Below, piece after piece: positions 54,501-61,900 of a stretch of DNA of 64,000 bases. A model generated the notes under the pieces. The model searched no databases. It was not told the DNA's origin and was given only the letters and a program-made list of their open reading frames with translations. Made by a program: the position numbers and the translations under genes. This DNA comes from Paludibacter sp. (GTDB lineage: Bacteria > Bacteroidota > Bacteroidia > Bacteroidales > Paludibacteraceae): positions 157,713 to 221,712 of the forward strand of contig JAFLKK010000007.1 of the NCBI GenBank assembly GCA_019163375.1, given 5' to 3'. Numbering within the stretch: position 1 is the stretch's first letter; each line of letters begins with the position of its first letter.

Positions 54501-56209
54501 CTGTTACAGGCCTAAACAATTACTGGAAAGGCACAAACAGTACAGTTTGGAATGACCCTGCCAACTGGACTAAAAACGCAGTTCCCAGCTCTGGTGATAA
54601 TGTAGAGTTTGCAACAACTGACAACAACGGCACAGCAGCTCAAAATGACTTATATGTGGATTACAACAGAATCGTTGGTAATTTAATCAACAATGCATCC
54701 GGAAAAAACCTGGTTATCCCTGCCGACAAAGAGGTAAAAGTAAATAATTCAATTACATTAACCCCGGTTGATGCAGCGTCAACCTACGATCAGATTCAAA
54801 TAAAATGTGATCCAAATCCGGTAAATGCTTCGAGACTACCCAATGGGTCTTTAATCTTCCCCAATGCAACAGATGTAAATGGAACCGTAGAAATGTACTC
54901 TAAATCCTATATAAATAGTGGAGCAACAGATGACACCCAAAAATACTTCTGGCAGTATTTCGGTATTCCGGTGGAAACAATAACAGCAGAGCCTACATTA
55001 TATGGTGCCTATGTGCGTAAATCGAATGAAAGTGGCATTGACGATGACTCGAATTACTATTGGACAGAGTTGACCAACTCCAGCACATTAAACGCATTCG
55101 AGGGTTTTGAAATATGTCAACCGGTAGCCACTACCTATACTTTTAAAGGAAAGTTGGTAAATAGTTCCTTAAATCTGACTTCATTGCCTTACACCGCAGG
55201 GGCATTTTATCCGGGTGAGCATCTATTGGCCAACCCTTACACGGCAGCCATCGATGTAAGTAAAATGAATTTTGGAACTTATGTCGAAGCGGCTGTATAT
55301 CTTTACAATACCGGTTCTTATGGACAGTGGAGCTCAGCTTCAGACTTTGGGAATGCTGCCGGACAGTATCAGAGTATTCCAAAAATACCTGCCGGTAATA
55401 ACGGATTACCGCAAGAAGTACCTTCAATGAGCTCTATGCTGATAAAAGTGTATCCCGACAACACCGGAGTATCATTTAATTACAGTGATGTGATTAAGAA
55501 AAATGAAACGATACAACGTGTAAAATCGATAGATGCCATTAGCAATACGGATTTAGTATCCACCATGATTGACCTTACCGGACTACACTATTCCGACCGC
55601 ATGTGGATTTTCTCGGAACCAAGCTGTACCCGCAATTTTGATAATGGCTGGGATGGTCGCAAAATACTGGGTTCATCATTAGCACCACAGATTTTTGCTA
55701 TCGAACCGGATGGTGACTACCAGGTAAATTCGGTCAGTGATATGCACAATACCGACCTGGCTTTTCAGGCAGGCGATGAAGTGGAATACACGCTAAAATT
55801 CACCCACGAAAATATTCAACGTCAATATGCGGGTGTCTATTTAGTGGATTTGGTTGAAAACAAAACAGTGGATGTTTCGCAAAACGGTAGCACCTACACT
55901 TTTGCAACAGCACAAAGCGATGCACCGGCCAAACGATTCAAAATTCTGACACGTTCGTACGAAAAAGGAGCACCGGATAAAGAAGCGCAGGTAAAAATAT
56001 TTACTGCTCCGGGAAGGGTTTTTGTACATAACCTAAGCACATTTAAAGGTGAATGTACTCTTTATGACATTGCAGGCAGGGCTATAAAAATTGCTCCGTT
56101 TGAGGCGAATGCAGTTACCGAAGTGCTAAACAACTTAACTCCGGGAGCGTATGTGGTAAATACCATTACCAACGGGGAGAAAGTAAGTAAACGTGTGATT
56201 GTTCAATAA
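48572..56209 (+). CDS. Giant T9SS cargo surface protein (2545 aa)
   Basis: A signal peptide (LLVLALLFIGVGSVSGA) is followed by about 1000 residues of Thr/Asn/Gly-rich beta-strand repeats (LTLSGSGTKTL, NNGTFTSGSG, TGNTTIGTGTL). A module with WKGT...W...ANWC...LPTS...VIIP occurs near residues 1047 and 1229 as a tandem duplication of about 184 residues, with a third, weaker copy near 1983. Near 1710-1890 is a jelly-roll-like segment (NLIVNGTFEAGN), then an Ig-like domain. The last 75 residues are a T9SS type A sorting domain (VFVHNL, LYDIAGRAIK, GAYVVNT, KVSKRVIVQ). The protein is probably exported through the outer membrane and attached to the cell surface, perhaps as an adhesin. The last 232 residues are almost the same as in the protein at 58936. 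Confidence 0.85.
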   Translation: MKNNYISKLHFISKHLFTLLVLALLFIGVGSVSGATYYSAGNNVPNIRTNWWTNTNGTGTNPANFTTAGNTFVIQSGHTMTTNANWTVSGAGSTIQINTGGTLVASNTVTTTIMTVASGGTYQHNRNGGTIPTATWNAGSNCTITGIKSATSLAGLGQTFGNFTWNCASQASGNFYLASNITTTGNFSVLSTGGNDPNSYSLRMSNNATSYTITVGGNFEISNTATFKMNNDAGSCTLNIANNLIINNGTTFTIVTGAANSTVNVAGAVNIAGRLNMQEEGSMTGTLNVKGNFSLTGTVSESATGIGAINFNGTTSQTYSKTGTILGAINFAVNNGATLDVGTSVIDGGGTFTLNSGASIITAHTQGLSTTASGATGSIQVTGARAYNTGANYTYNAAGAQDIGNGVTGANNLTLSGSGTKTLTSNFLTISGNLTLSGTATTTTVAALSIGGNLDIGNGTTLNVIDNNFTVVGNTKVGDGSSGTLNIITSTNGTKTFQGDVTINAGATWNNSINSAITFQGSLTNNSTTFTAGSGIHTFTGAAKTIGGTNANTIPSVTITGTYTNNGTLTVGTALSGAGSLTQAANATLNIGGTSTITGLTATNTGNTVNYTGAAQNIHSNDYYNLTFSGSGAKTAAAGLTIGGTVNIGSGTTFDGGAFTHTVAGDWTNSGTFTPGTSTLTMTGAGKTIGGSSTSTFNNLSTSGTASVSTAANITVANSLSIGNGTSFTTGAYNLTVTGNTTIGTGTLTIGAYNGTKIFKGLLLVNSGGTWNNSGNSPITFQGGITNNGTFTSGSGPYTFETNAQSLTGNINLTGAETNFNANVTNNGNLTLTAKVSGSGALINASTGTLNLASYTDITTLSNQGVMNMTGTNGINTSNFTNTGTINFNGTGYIANITNNAGGTVNINAVQNIGTINNAAGTSVLNINALTYTINTLTATAADNTVNYSGAGDQAIKNVPYSNLIVSGSGTKAFTGNTNIAKTFTNSGVIANLGTGANHTANSYYLGATEQAAGSWGGIGSGVTNTSTDFTATTATLNVANGACIAGTWKGTTDTNWNTATNWCGNVLPTSSTNVIIPNVTNKPTIIAAAVCNNITISAGSSLTISGTNNLTISGNFTNNGTFTANNSTVTFNGSTSQSIAGTTFYNLTVSGAGTKTFAATTTINNTFTNNSAVVNLGTGTHSANTYYLGATQQLMGSWGGNSSSAINKSANFADATGILNVTNGPCTAGYWKGTTSADWNNTANWCDNTLPTSATDVIIPASAPYQPIIGPAGGVCHNITIGSGATLTTADNVACSLTVYGNWVNNGTLLIGANKYSTVIFAGSSAQTIGGNSTSFYNITIQNTGGVTLNVPTTATRAILLTKGNLNTDATNLLTITNTANSGIMGGSAISYINGPVKWNLLSNISTAATYKFPVGNTTYLPYTLVNPITTNNPTAQVQAYTGNSGGTGSGISISNTEYWKLTTTGFSSTSVTLGKGDNTIYPYNVVATSTPQNGGYTTLDGTTGFYEVSNSTNTSGVNNFFTLGLNSIATINISPVVLGGFGYIFNFGPSAEQTFTVNGTSLPDNITITAPTEFEISTTTGIGFVQSITLNRDGSNRVNNVQLYIRLKAGLAIGKYNDKTITLTSSTTTKDITCSGTVFATTPSIITSGGRNCDGSAIILGSSSDDINILYWAGPNNYYSQEQNPTIAGPLNSNMFGTYTVTGSLPTGPNLIVNGTFEAGNVGFLSDYINSSYFPNYNQGTYAILDDSKTLNGDFKGLDSNDPGTKQMVIDGATIANVPVWSQTVKVVPNSTYQFTYWLQSVLIRNPSVIQLYANNIPIGTQFAADATLDTYKKYYYNWYSGSNTSVTLDLRNQNTIADGNDFALDNIDFRTVTQVSSSVEVKDDNIPLVSISTASTTVQSGSNVVFSATPTNGGSNPSYVWKVTNGASVVTFPSTNNSTFNYTPVTGDVISCVMTSNKSCAVPLTAISNNITMTVTGLNNYWKGTNSTVWNDPANWTKNAVPSSGDNVEFATTDNNGTAAQNDLYVDYNRIVGNLINNASGKNLVIPADKEVKVNNSITLTPVDAASTYDQIQIKCDPNPVNASRLPNGSLIFPNATDVNGTVEMYSKSYINSGATDDTQKYFWQYFGIPVETITAEPTLYGAYVRKSNESGIDDDSNYYWTELTNSSTLNAFEGFEICQPVATTYTFKGKLVNSSLNLTSLPYTAGAFYPGEHLLANPYTAAIDVSKMNFGTYVEAAVYLYNTGSYGQWSSASDFGNAAGQYQSIPKIPAGNNGLPQEVPSMSSMLIKVYPDNTGVSFNYSDVIKKNETIQRVKSIDAISNTDLVSTMIDLTGLHYSDRMWIFSEPSCTRNFDNGWDGRKILGSSLAPQIFAIEPDGDYQVNSVSDMHNTDLAFQAGDEVEYTLKFTHENIQRQYAGVYLVDLVENKTVDVSQNGSTYTFATAQSDAPAKRFKILTRSYEKGAPDKEAQVKIFTAPGRVFVHNLSTFKGECTLYDIAGRAIKIAPFEANAVTEVLNNLTPGAYVVNTITNGEKVSKRVIVQ

Positions 56210-56217
56210 ATACACCG

Positions 56218-56835
56218 ATGAAAAACAAAAAAAGAAACACTATTATCTGGTTGCTTACGTGGGCAGTCTTGTTCCTGGTGGTGGCATACTCCCCCATTGG
56301 ACGACCCGACCTTTATGTTGGCACCAGCTATTCCATCAGCAACCAGGGCGTGAGCTTCAAAGGGGGCATTGCTAACGCACCCAAAGGGATGGCTTATGCC
56401 ACCGAAGAGGAGGACAGTGAAATAGAGGACTATGCTCCGGCTTCCGAATACAATGCAGATTATGGCAGCAACTCTTCGGAATACAGCCCGCAGAACACCA
56501 ACAGTGGAACTGCAAATTATAGCAGCACAAGCGGATCCAATCAGGGTTCGGGTCAAAGTGGATCCGTGATACTGGGCGGCAATTCTTCCAACGGAAGCGC
56601 CCAAGGCACAGCCACAGCGCAAAGTAATGATGCAAGCTCGTTAAGCAGCGATTTAACCCTCACCAGTAGCGCAAGCACCGACCGACAAGCTGCGCGTGGC
56701 GCAAAGGGAGGTAGAGATCCCGGGGGCAAAAAACCGAAAAACCCCATACCGGTAGGTGATGGTGGTTGCATATTGTTACTTATGGCGGGCGGATATGTTA
56801 TCTATAAAAAATATCTCTTGAAATTAACTACATAA
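56218..56835 (+). CDS. Small two-segment membrane protein with PVGDG tail (copy A)
   Basis: 205 residues, starting 8 bases after the giant gene. An N-terminal membrane segment (about 9-25, IIWLLTWAVLFLVVAYS) follows a basic start KNKKR. The middle 140 residues are acidic near the front (EEEDSEIEDY) and then Ser/Asn/Gly/Thr-rich, probably disordered. The end is KKPKNPIPVGDG, a hydrophobic stretch (GCILLLMAGGYVIY) and basic residues. This short motif / hydrophobic / basic order resembles C-terminal sorting tags, and similar endings occur in other Bacteroidota proteins. Function unknown. It is paralogous to 63198-63818 and always paired with the T9SS cargo here. Confidence 0.75.
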   Translation: MKNKKRNTIIWLLTWAVLFLVVAYSPIGRPDLYVGTSYSISNQGVSFKGGIANAPKGMAYATEEEDSEIEDYAPASEYNADYGSNSSEYSPQNTNSGTANYSSTSGSNQGSGQSGSVILGGNSSNGSAQGTATAQSNDASSLSSDLTLTSSASTDRQAARGAKGGRDPGGKKPKNPIPVGDGGCILLLMAGGYVIYKKYLLKLTT

Positions 56836-56855
56836 TAGTTCTTACTTATTACATT

Positions 56856-56893
56856 AGAACGTCCATTCACCTACATTGGTGAATGGACGTTCT
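56856..56893 (+). terminator. Perfect 15-bp hairpin after copy A
   Basis: AGAACGTCCATTCAC (56856-56870) and GTGAATGGACGTTCT (56879-56893) form a perfect stem with an 8-base loop. The following GTTGTTATAG is only weakly T-rich, so it may be a terminator or an mRNA 3'-end stabiliser. Confidence 0.6.
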
Positions 56894-57011
56894 GTTGTTA
56901 TAGAAACTCCCACAACGCGCTACCAACAGATAGAGGAAAGCTGAAAGAAAAAAAAGAAAGGATAGACTAGTAAATATTGTTGTCCGGTAAAAAATGACTT
57001 ATTATAATGTT

Positions 57012-57114
57012 GTCCGTCGGGCTGACGGACTTAGATTTAAACTATAACTGATTGACTACCCCCCGAATTTCGGGAATCGCTGCTCTGCAGCTAATACAAA
57101 AGTCCCAGAGGGAC
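57012..57114 (+). repeat. Small-palindrome cluster, left side
   Basis: Three short hairpins: GTCCGTC-GGGCT-GACGGAC (57012-57030), CCCGA-ATT-TCGGG (57062-57074) and GTCCC-AGA-GGGAC (57102-57114, followed by GATATTATG). TTGTTGTCCGGT near 56979 and TGTTGTCCGTC near 57010 share a word and may be remnants of an insertion-sequence end. No gene is seen. Confidence 0.6.
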
Positions 57115-57141
57115 GATATTATGGTAGAATATTATTTAAAA

Positions 57142-57433
57142 TAACGTGAGTTCGATATAAGCAAATGCCTATGAATCAATAGAGATTAATATCAGAATCC
57201 TGAAAGGATTCAATTTTAATAGCCACGGGTGTAAACCCGTGGAATAAGTATAAGGTAATTAGAACCCCGAATGGGGTTCAATATATAAATATGTGTTATT
57301 GAACCCCATTCGGGGTTCTCAGTCAGATTCTCTTTTATCCACCGGTTTCACCGATGGCTATTCACATTCAAGTCCTTCAGACTTAAAAGATAAAGTCGTT
57401 GAGATATGATGAGCTTATATCGAACTCACGTTA
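57142..57433. mobile_element. MITE-like element: 21-bp terminal inverted repeats, nested palindromes
   Basis: The ends are perfect 21-base inverted repeats: 57142-57162 (starting TAACGTGAGTTCG) and 57413-57433. Inside, three classes of small palindrome lie in mirrored order: GAATCC-TGAAA-GGATTC (57195-57211), CCACGGGT-GTAA-ACCCGTGG (57223-57242) and GAACCCC-GAAT-GGGGTTC (57262-57279). Their inverse partners follow: 57301-57318 (GAACCCC-ATTC-GGGGTTC), about 57341-57357 (CCACCGG/CCGATGG type) and about 57371-57384 (AGTCC/GACTT type). The element is non-coding and 292 bp. No target-site duplication is obvious. It is probably a non-autonomous mobile or REP-like element. Confidence 0.7.
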
Positions 57434-57445
57434 AGATAAATTTAA

Positions 57446-57458
57446 GCCCCAAAGGAGC
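57446..57458 (+). repeat. Small palindrome, right side
   Basis: GCCCC-AAA-GGAGC (57446-57458, one mismatch) is followed by GACATTATG. It has the same orientation and follow-on word as the GTCCC-AGA-GGGAC unit left of the element (57102), so related modules flank the 292-bp element. Confidence 0.5.
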
Positions 57459-57750
57459 GACATTATGTAAAATCATTATGTAAAACAGTTTTCAGAAGTT
57501 TGTATTAAAGTTTAGCGGACAGCATAAACTAATAAACATATTTACACTCAAAATAACATTATTCGTCAATCAACTTTAATAGGTGCGTACATAAAACTTT
57601 TACTCACAAATAAGGCATACACATCTACAGTTCTATACTTTAGAAACAAAATAATTTTCATTCCCTCTACAAAAACACAGATTTATAGTGTGTCAAATAC
57701 TAATATGTATTAAATACAGTTCTGAAACAATAATTATCTTTAATGAAAAT

Positions 57751-57780
57751 TGTTTATTTAAACTCATTTTTTATATTTGC
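57751..57780 (+). promoter_or_regulatory. Promoter upstream of 187-aa gene
   Basis: TTG at 57751-57753 and TATATTTG at 57773-57780 are separated by 19 bases, a good Bacteroidota -33/-7 pair. The start codon is about 165 bases downstream, after the tandem repeat at 57855. Confidence 0.55.
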
Positions 57781-57854
57781 TCAACAATTTAAGATTGTAA
57801 GCACTATACGAGACAAGGAAAATGAATGATTCTGCACACACCCGGGAGATATAA

Positions 57855-57905
57855 GATGGATATAGGATGGATATAGGATGGATATAGGATGGATATAGCT
57901 ATATC
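57855..57905 (+). repeat. 11-bp tandem repeat x4 ending in a palindrome
   Basis: GATGGATATAG is repeated four times without change (57855-57898). The last copy runs into CTATATC, making GATATAG-CTATATC (57892-57905), a perfect palindrome. It lies in the leader of the 187-residue protein, about 40 bases before its start. Confidence 0.85.
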
Positions 57906-57944
57906 AAACATTAAATAAATGTCTAATTTTAAAACGAAAAAAAA

Positions 57945-58508
57945 ATGGCACAATCAAAAAACAACGTTATCACTCATGGATTAAGTGGGAAGGTGGGTGA
58001 TTTAATCGTATTCCGCAACCTGAATGGAAAAACCTACGTTTCAAGTGCTCCTCGTGAACGAACGGGTGAATCATCGGAAGCTCAAAAGAAAAATCAAAAG
58101 AGGTTTCAGGAAGCTGTTTTGTATGGCAAAAGTACATTTGCCGATCCCGCAACAAAAGCTGCATATCAGGCAAGTGCTCCAGCTGGCCAAAATGCATACA
58201 ATGTAGCTGTAGCTGATTTTATGCACGCGCCAAACATTAATGAGATTGACCTCAGTGGGTATAGTGGCAAGGTAGGCGATCAGATTAAAGTGAACGCAAC
58301 CGACGATTTCACAGTAAAAGAAGTGGCTGTAGGAATATTCAATGAAGATGGTTCGGAAGTTGAACATGGCCTGGCTCAATTGTCAGCCAACGGTGTCGAC
58401 TGGGTGTATACCGCAACCGTTAACAATGATTCCCTTACTGGCGACAAAATTGTGGTACAAGCTAGCGACCTACCCGGACACACCACGCTTGGGGAAAAAT
58501 CACTGTAA
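57945..58508 (+). CDS. Hypothetical protein with GLSGKVG motif (187 aa)
   Basis: 187 residues with no signal peptide. The start MAQSKNNVITHGLSGKVGDLIVFRNLNGKTYVS is of a kind I recognise from uncharacterised Bacteroidota proteins. A basic, helical middle (about 42-90: EAQKKNQKRFQEAVLYGKS, DPATKAAYQ) is followed by a C-terminal beta-rich part (DLSGYSGKVGDQIKVNATDDF, KEVAVGIFNEDGSEVEHG, GDKIVVQASDLPGHTT). The phrase GxSGKVGD occurs twice, once in each half. No enzyme motif. It sits between the two giant surface loci but has its own promoter. Function unknown. Confidence 0.75.
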   Translation: MAQSKNNVITHGLSGKVGDLIVFRNLNGKTYVSSAPRERTGESSEAQKKNQKRFQEAVLYGKSTFADPATKAAYQASAPAGQNAYNVAVADFMHAPNINEIDLSGYSGKVGDQIKVNATDDFTVKEVAVGIFNEDGSEVEHGLAQLSANGVDWVYTATVNNDSLTGDKIVVQASDLPGHTTLGEKSL

Positions 58509-58935
58509 GATTTAAACGCGATTCAAGAGGCATAAGTTACCTAAGTAGCTTGTGCCTTTTTATGCAAATAGAAATTACATTCACCATCTATGCTTCGGAA
58601 ACAGAAGACAACCCCCTAAGTCATTTGGCATTATATTTGAAGTAAAGAAAAAGCTTATATCTATTTGTTATTTGAAATCAATACACAATAGTTCAAATCT
58701 AAAGATTAACAACCGCTCAAATTGCATAATTTCTGACTTAATATAAATTTATTTCCGAATCCAAAACTTGCAAAATCAATTAGAATTGACTATATTTACC
58801 TCATAAAAAAAAAATCTCACACATACAGGAGTACTGTGAAATGCAAACAAATGCAGCTAACTATTTTATAGTCAGAATAAATTACGTACTTTTGCAGTCC
58901 GAAAGAAACATCAAACCATCATAACCATTAAGCAG
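58509..58935 (+). other. Intergenic region with promoter for second surface locus
   Basis: TACTTTTG (58887-58894) is a TAnnTTTG -7 element, 41 bases before the ATG at 58936; TTTTATAG near 58864 is a weak -33. Short open frames in the rest (for example at 58552) look like chance. No terminator hairpin is evident after the 187-residue gene. Confidence 0.5.
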
Positions 58936-61900
58936 ATGATAAACACTTATACTCCTTCCGCGCTAAAATCATTTAGCCCCGTGTTTTTAGTCAATCAGGT
59001 GATTAAAATGAGTTTTCGTAAATCAGAAAGAAAGCAAACTCTGCTACAAGCAATAAGCCATAAAGCAATGATTCTTATTGCTTTTATGAGTTTGTTACCA
59101 ATAATGAGTTATGCTCAAACATTCACATTATCCTCAACTAACCCTGCTATTATTGGTTCAACAATAAACCAAGGAGCTTCAAATCAACCAATTTACGCTG
59201 CTGTCGTTCAGGTTACTGGTAGTGGGTGGGGAGGTAATTTCAACAAACTAACTTTCACAGCAACAGGCACTTTTGCAACTACAGACATTAACTATGCCCC
59301 TGGAGTCTCCGGTTACAAAGTTTGGGCAAGTACAACTAATAACCTAAGTACTGCAAGTCAAATCAGTAATCCTTATCAAGCAGAAAGTTCAGGCACACAG
59401 GTATCAATTACTGTGAATAACAAGCCGTTTAACGTTGGCGAAACTTGGTTTGTCTGGATAACAGCCGATATTAGCTCTACGGCGGTAGGAGGACACACGT
59501 TAGCTGTAGGAGCACTTACGACAAATGATTTCTCCTTCTCCAATGTCACAACAAAATCAGGGACCATGTATGCTGGCGGTACACAAATAATTGGCACCAA
59601 AGCGACATATAATTCTAACGGAAGTTATACATTTACAGTACCTCCAGGCGTATATAGTATTAACGTTGAAGCATGGGGAGCTGGAGCTGGAGGCAGCAAC
59701 AGCAAAAATAAAGGTGGAGGAGGTGGAGCTTACGCGGGAAATCCTGCAATTAGCGTCATCCCGGGAACTTCCTATACTGTTACCGTAGGCCAAGGAGGAA
59801 CAGCAGGGAATAATGGTCAGAATTCCAGTTTTAGCTCTCTTGTTATTGCTGCAGGGGCAACAGGGGCAAATGGAGGTACAACTGCTAACAGTACAGGTGC
59901 AATAACATTCGCTGGTGGGAATGGTGGTATAAGTACAAATAACGGTGGAGCCGGTGGGGGCGGATCTGGTGGAGCCGGTGGAGCCGGTGGGAATGGAGGG
60001 AACACAACTAATAATAATGCAGGTGCAGGTGGATTAGCCGGTATAGCCGGTATGGGCAGTACCGGAGGTGCAGGTGGAGTTGGAGGGTATTGTGTTTATT
60101 ATAGTAAATGGTATCAGGAATGGTTTCCTGGGAATAATGGAAACTCACCCGGTGGAGGAGGAGGAGAAAATAGTGATTCAGGATCTGGTAGTGGTGCAGG
60201 CGCAAATGGTCAGGTGCTTATAAGTTGGACAGCACCCGCTTCTATGTGGTACAAAGCAGATGTTGGAACTGGCACAACTACAAATGGCACAGACATCACA
60301 ACCTGGGATGACCAGTCCGGTTCATCCAATAACGCAACTAGCCAAACAACTCCTCCGACCTTTCAAGCATTAGGCTGGAACTTCAACCCAAGTGTTAGTT
60401 TTTCGTCAGGCTATTTCCTAACAGGCTCAAACAATTTATTCAATGATATGACCTTCTTCACTGTGTACAACACTGGCACTACGGGAGGTGGCGCTGTTTA
60501 CAACTGTCCGGCTATTATTGGAGGTGAAGTTTCTGGAGTACAAGACGATTACTATTTAAGTTTGATGGATGGAAAACCGCTATTCAAAGCAAAAAATGTG
60601 GATGATAATGGTGCAATTAGCACTATTGTTACATCAGACAATTCTCCAAGAATTTTATCGGCTACACATAAAAGAGTTTTAAATGGTCATAATCTATTAT
60701 ATATAAATGGGAACTTAGCAGCCGATCAGGACATGGGAAATAGTGGAGATGCGACTCTTTCAAAACCTGTTAGGTTAGGCATTGGGAATCACTATAATCC
60801 ATCTGGTGGCTCTCAATTCAATGGCAACATCTCCGAAGTAGTAGGTAGCAGTAGTGTATTCACAACTAGCGACCGTGAAAACTTTGAATCCTATCTGGCT
60901 ATAAAATACGGCATAACTCTAACGCACGATTATACCAACAGTGTCAGCACATCCATTTACCCTATTGCAGGCTATAGCAATGACATTGCCGGTCTTGGGC
61001 GGAATGACACTTGGAAATTACATCAAAAAGTGAGTGCCAGTAGCAATATGACTTCGGGCAATTCGCGCGTGGTAATGGCTACCAGCAATGACTTTATTAA
61101 TTCAAACTTAGATGCCGGTCGCACAGCTTTGACAAATGGGCAATATCTAATTTGGGGTCATAACAATGGCTCAACATCTACCTGGACAGCAATAGGCTCA
61201 ACTCCTATAGATTCAATCGTAAGCCGCGTATGGAAAGTAGTAAACACCGGTTCGGTCGGTTCGGTATATTTTCAGATAGACTTAACCGGATATACTTCCG
61301 AAAACGGAATTTACAGACTACTAGTGGATAACAATACTGATTTTACAACAGGAGTTACATCATACGTCCTTACAAAAACATCCGGAAACTTGTATACAAC
61401 AAGCACTCCTGTCAATTTTGCCAGTGGAGTTCGTTACTTTACCATCGCGCAAAAAGGCAACTTCTGGAAGGGGACAAGTACTAGTACAGACTGGGGAACC
61501 CCAACCAACTGGACAGCTGGTGAAATACCACCCCCAGGTGCAAAAGTGGAATATGCAACAGATGCAGCAAATAATTTAGTCCTTGATTTACCAGAAAGAA
61601 CGGTTAGTCGAGTTATTAATACTACTACCTGGAATCTTACAATTCCGGCAGGAAAGGCGTTAACCGTAAATAACAGCATCATTACTGACAAGAATCCTGA
61701 TAGGATTCTAATTCAAACGAGAACTGCCACTCCGGAAGTAGCAAATGGAAGTTTAATATTTCATAACAACGCTGCAAATCCGGTATATGGCACTGTAGAA
61801 ATGTATTCGAAAGCACATATAGATGAGAGTGCCGATATAAATGGAGATCAACGATACTTTTGGCAATATTTTGGAATCCCAGTGGAAACATTGGATGCAG

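Noticed and set aside
56979..57030. Complete insertion sequence suggested by TTGTTGTCCGG words
   Set aside because: No transposase frame and no matching opposite end are present; at most it is a remnant.
57001..57480. CRISPR array suggested by regularly spaced short palindromes
   Set aside because: The palindromes differ from each other, spacing is irregular, there are no unique equal-length spacers and no cas genes.
57855..57898. Replication origin-type iteron array
   Set aside because: Only four short copies, with no DnaA boxes or replication initiator gene nearby.
58552..58746. 64-codon ORF after the 187-residue gene
   Set aside because: Composition is AT-driven, there is no start context, and no similarity to any family is seen.
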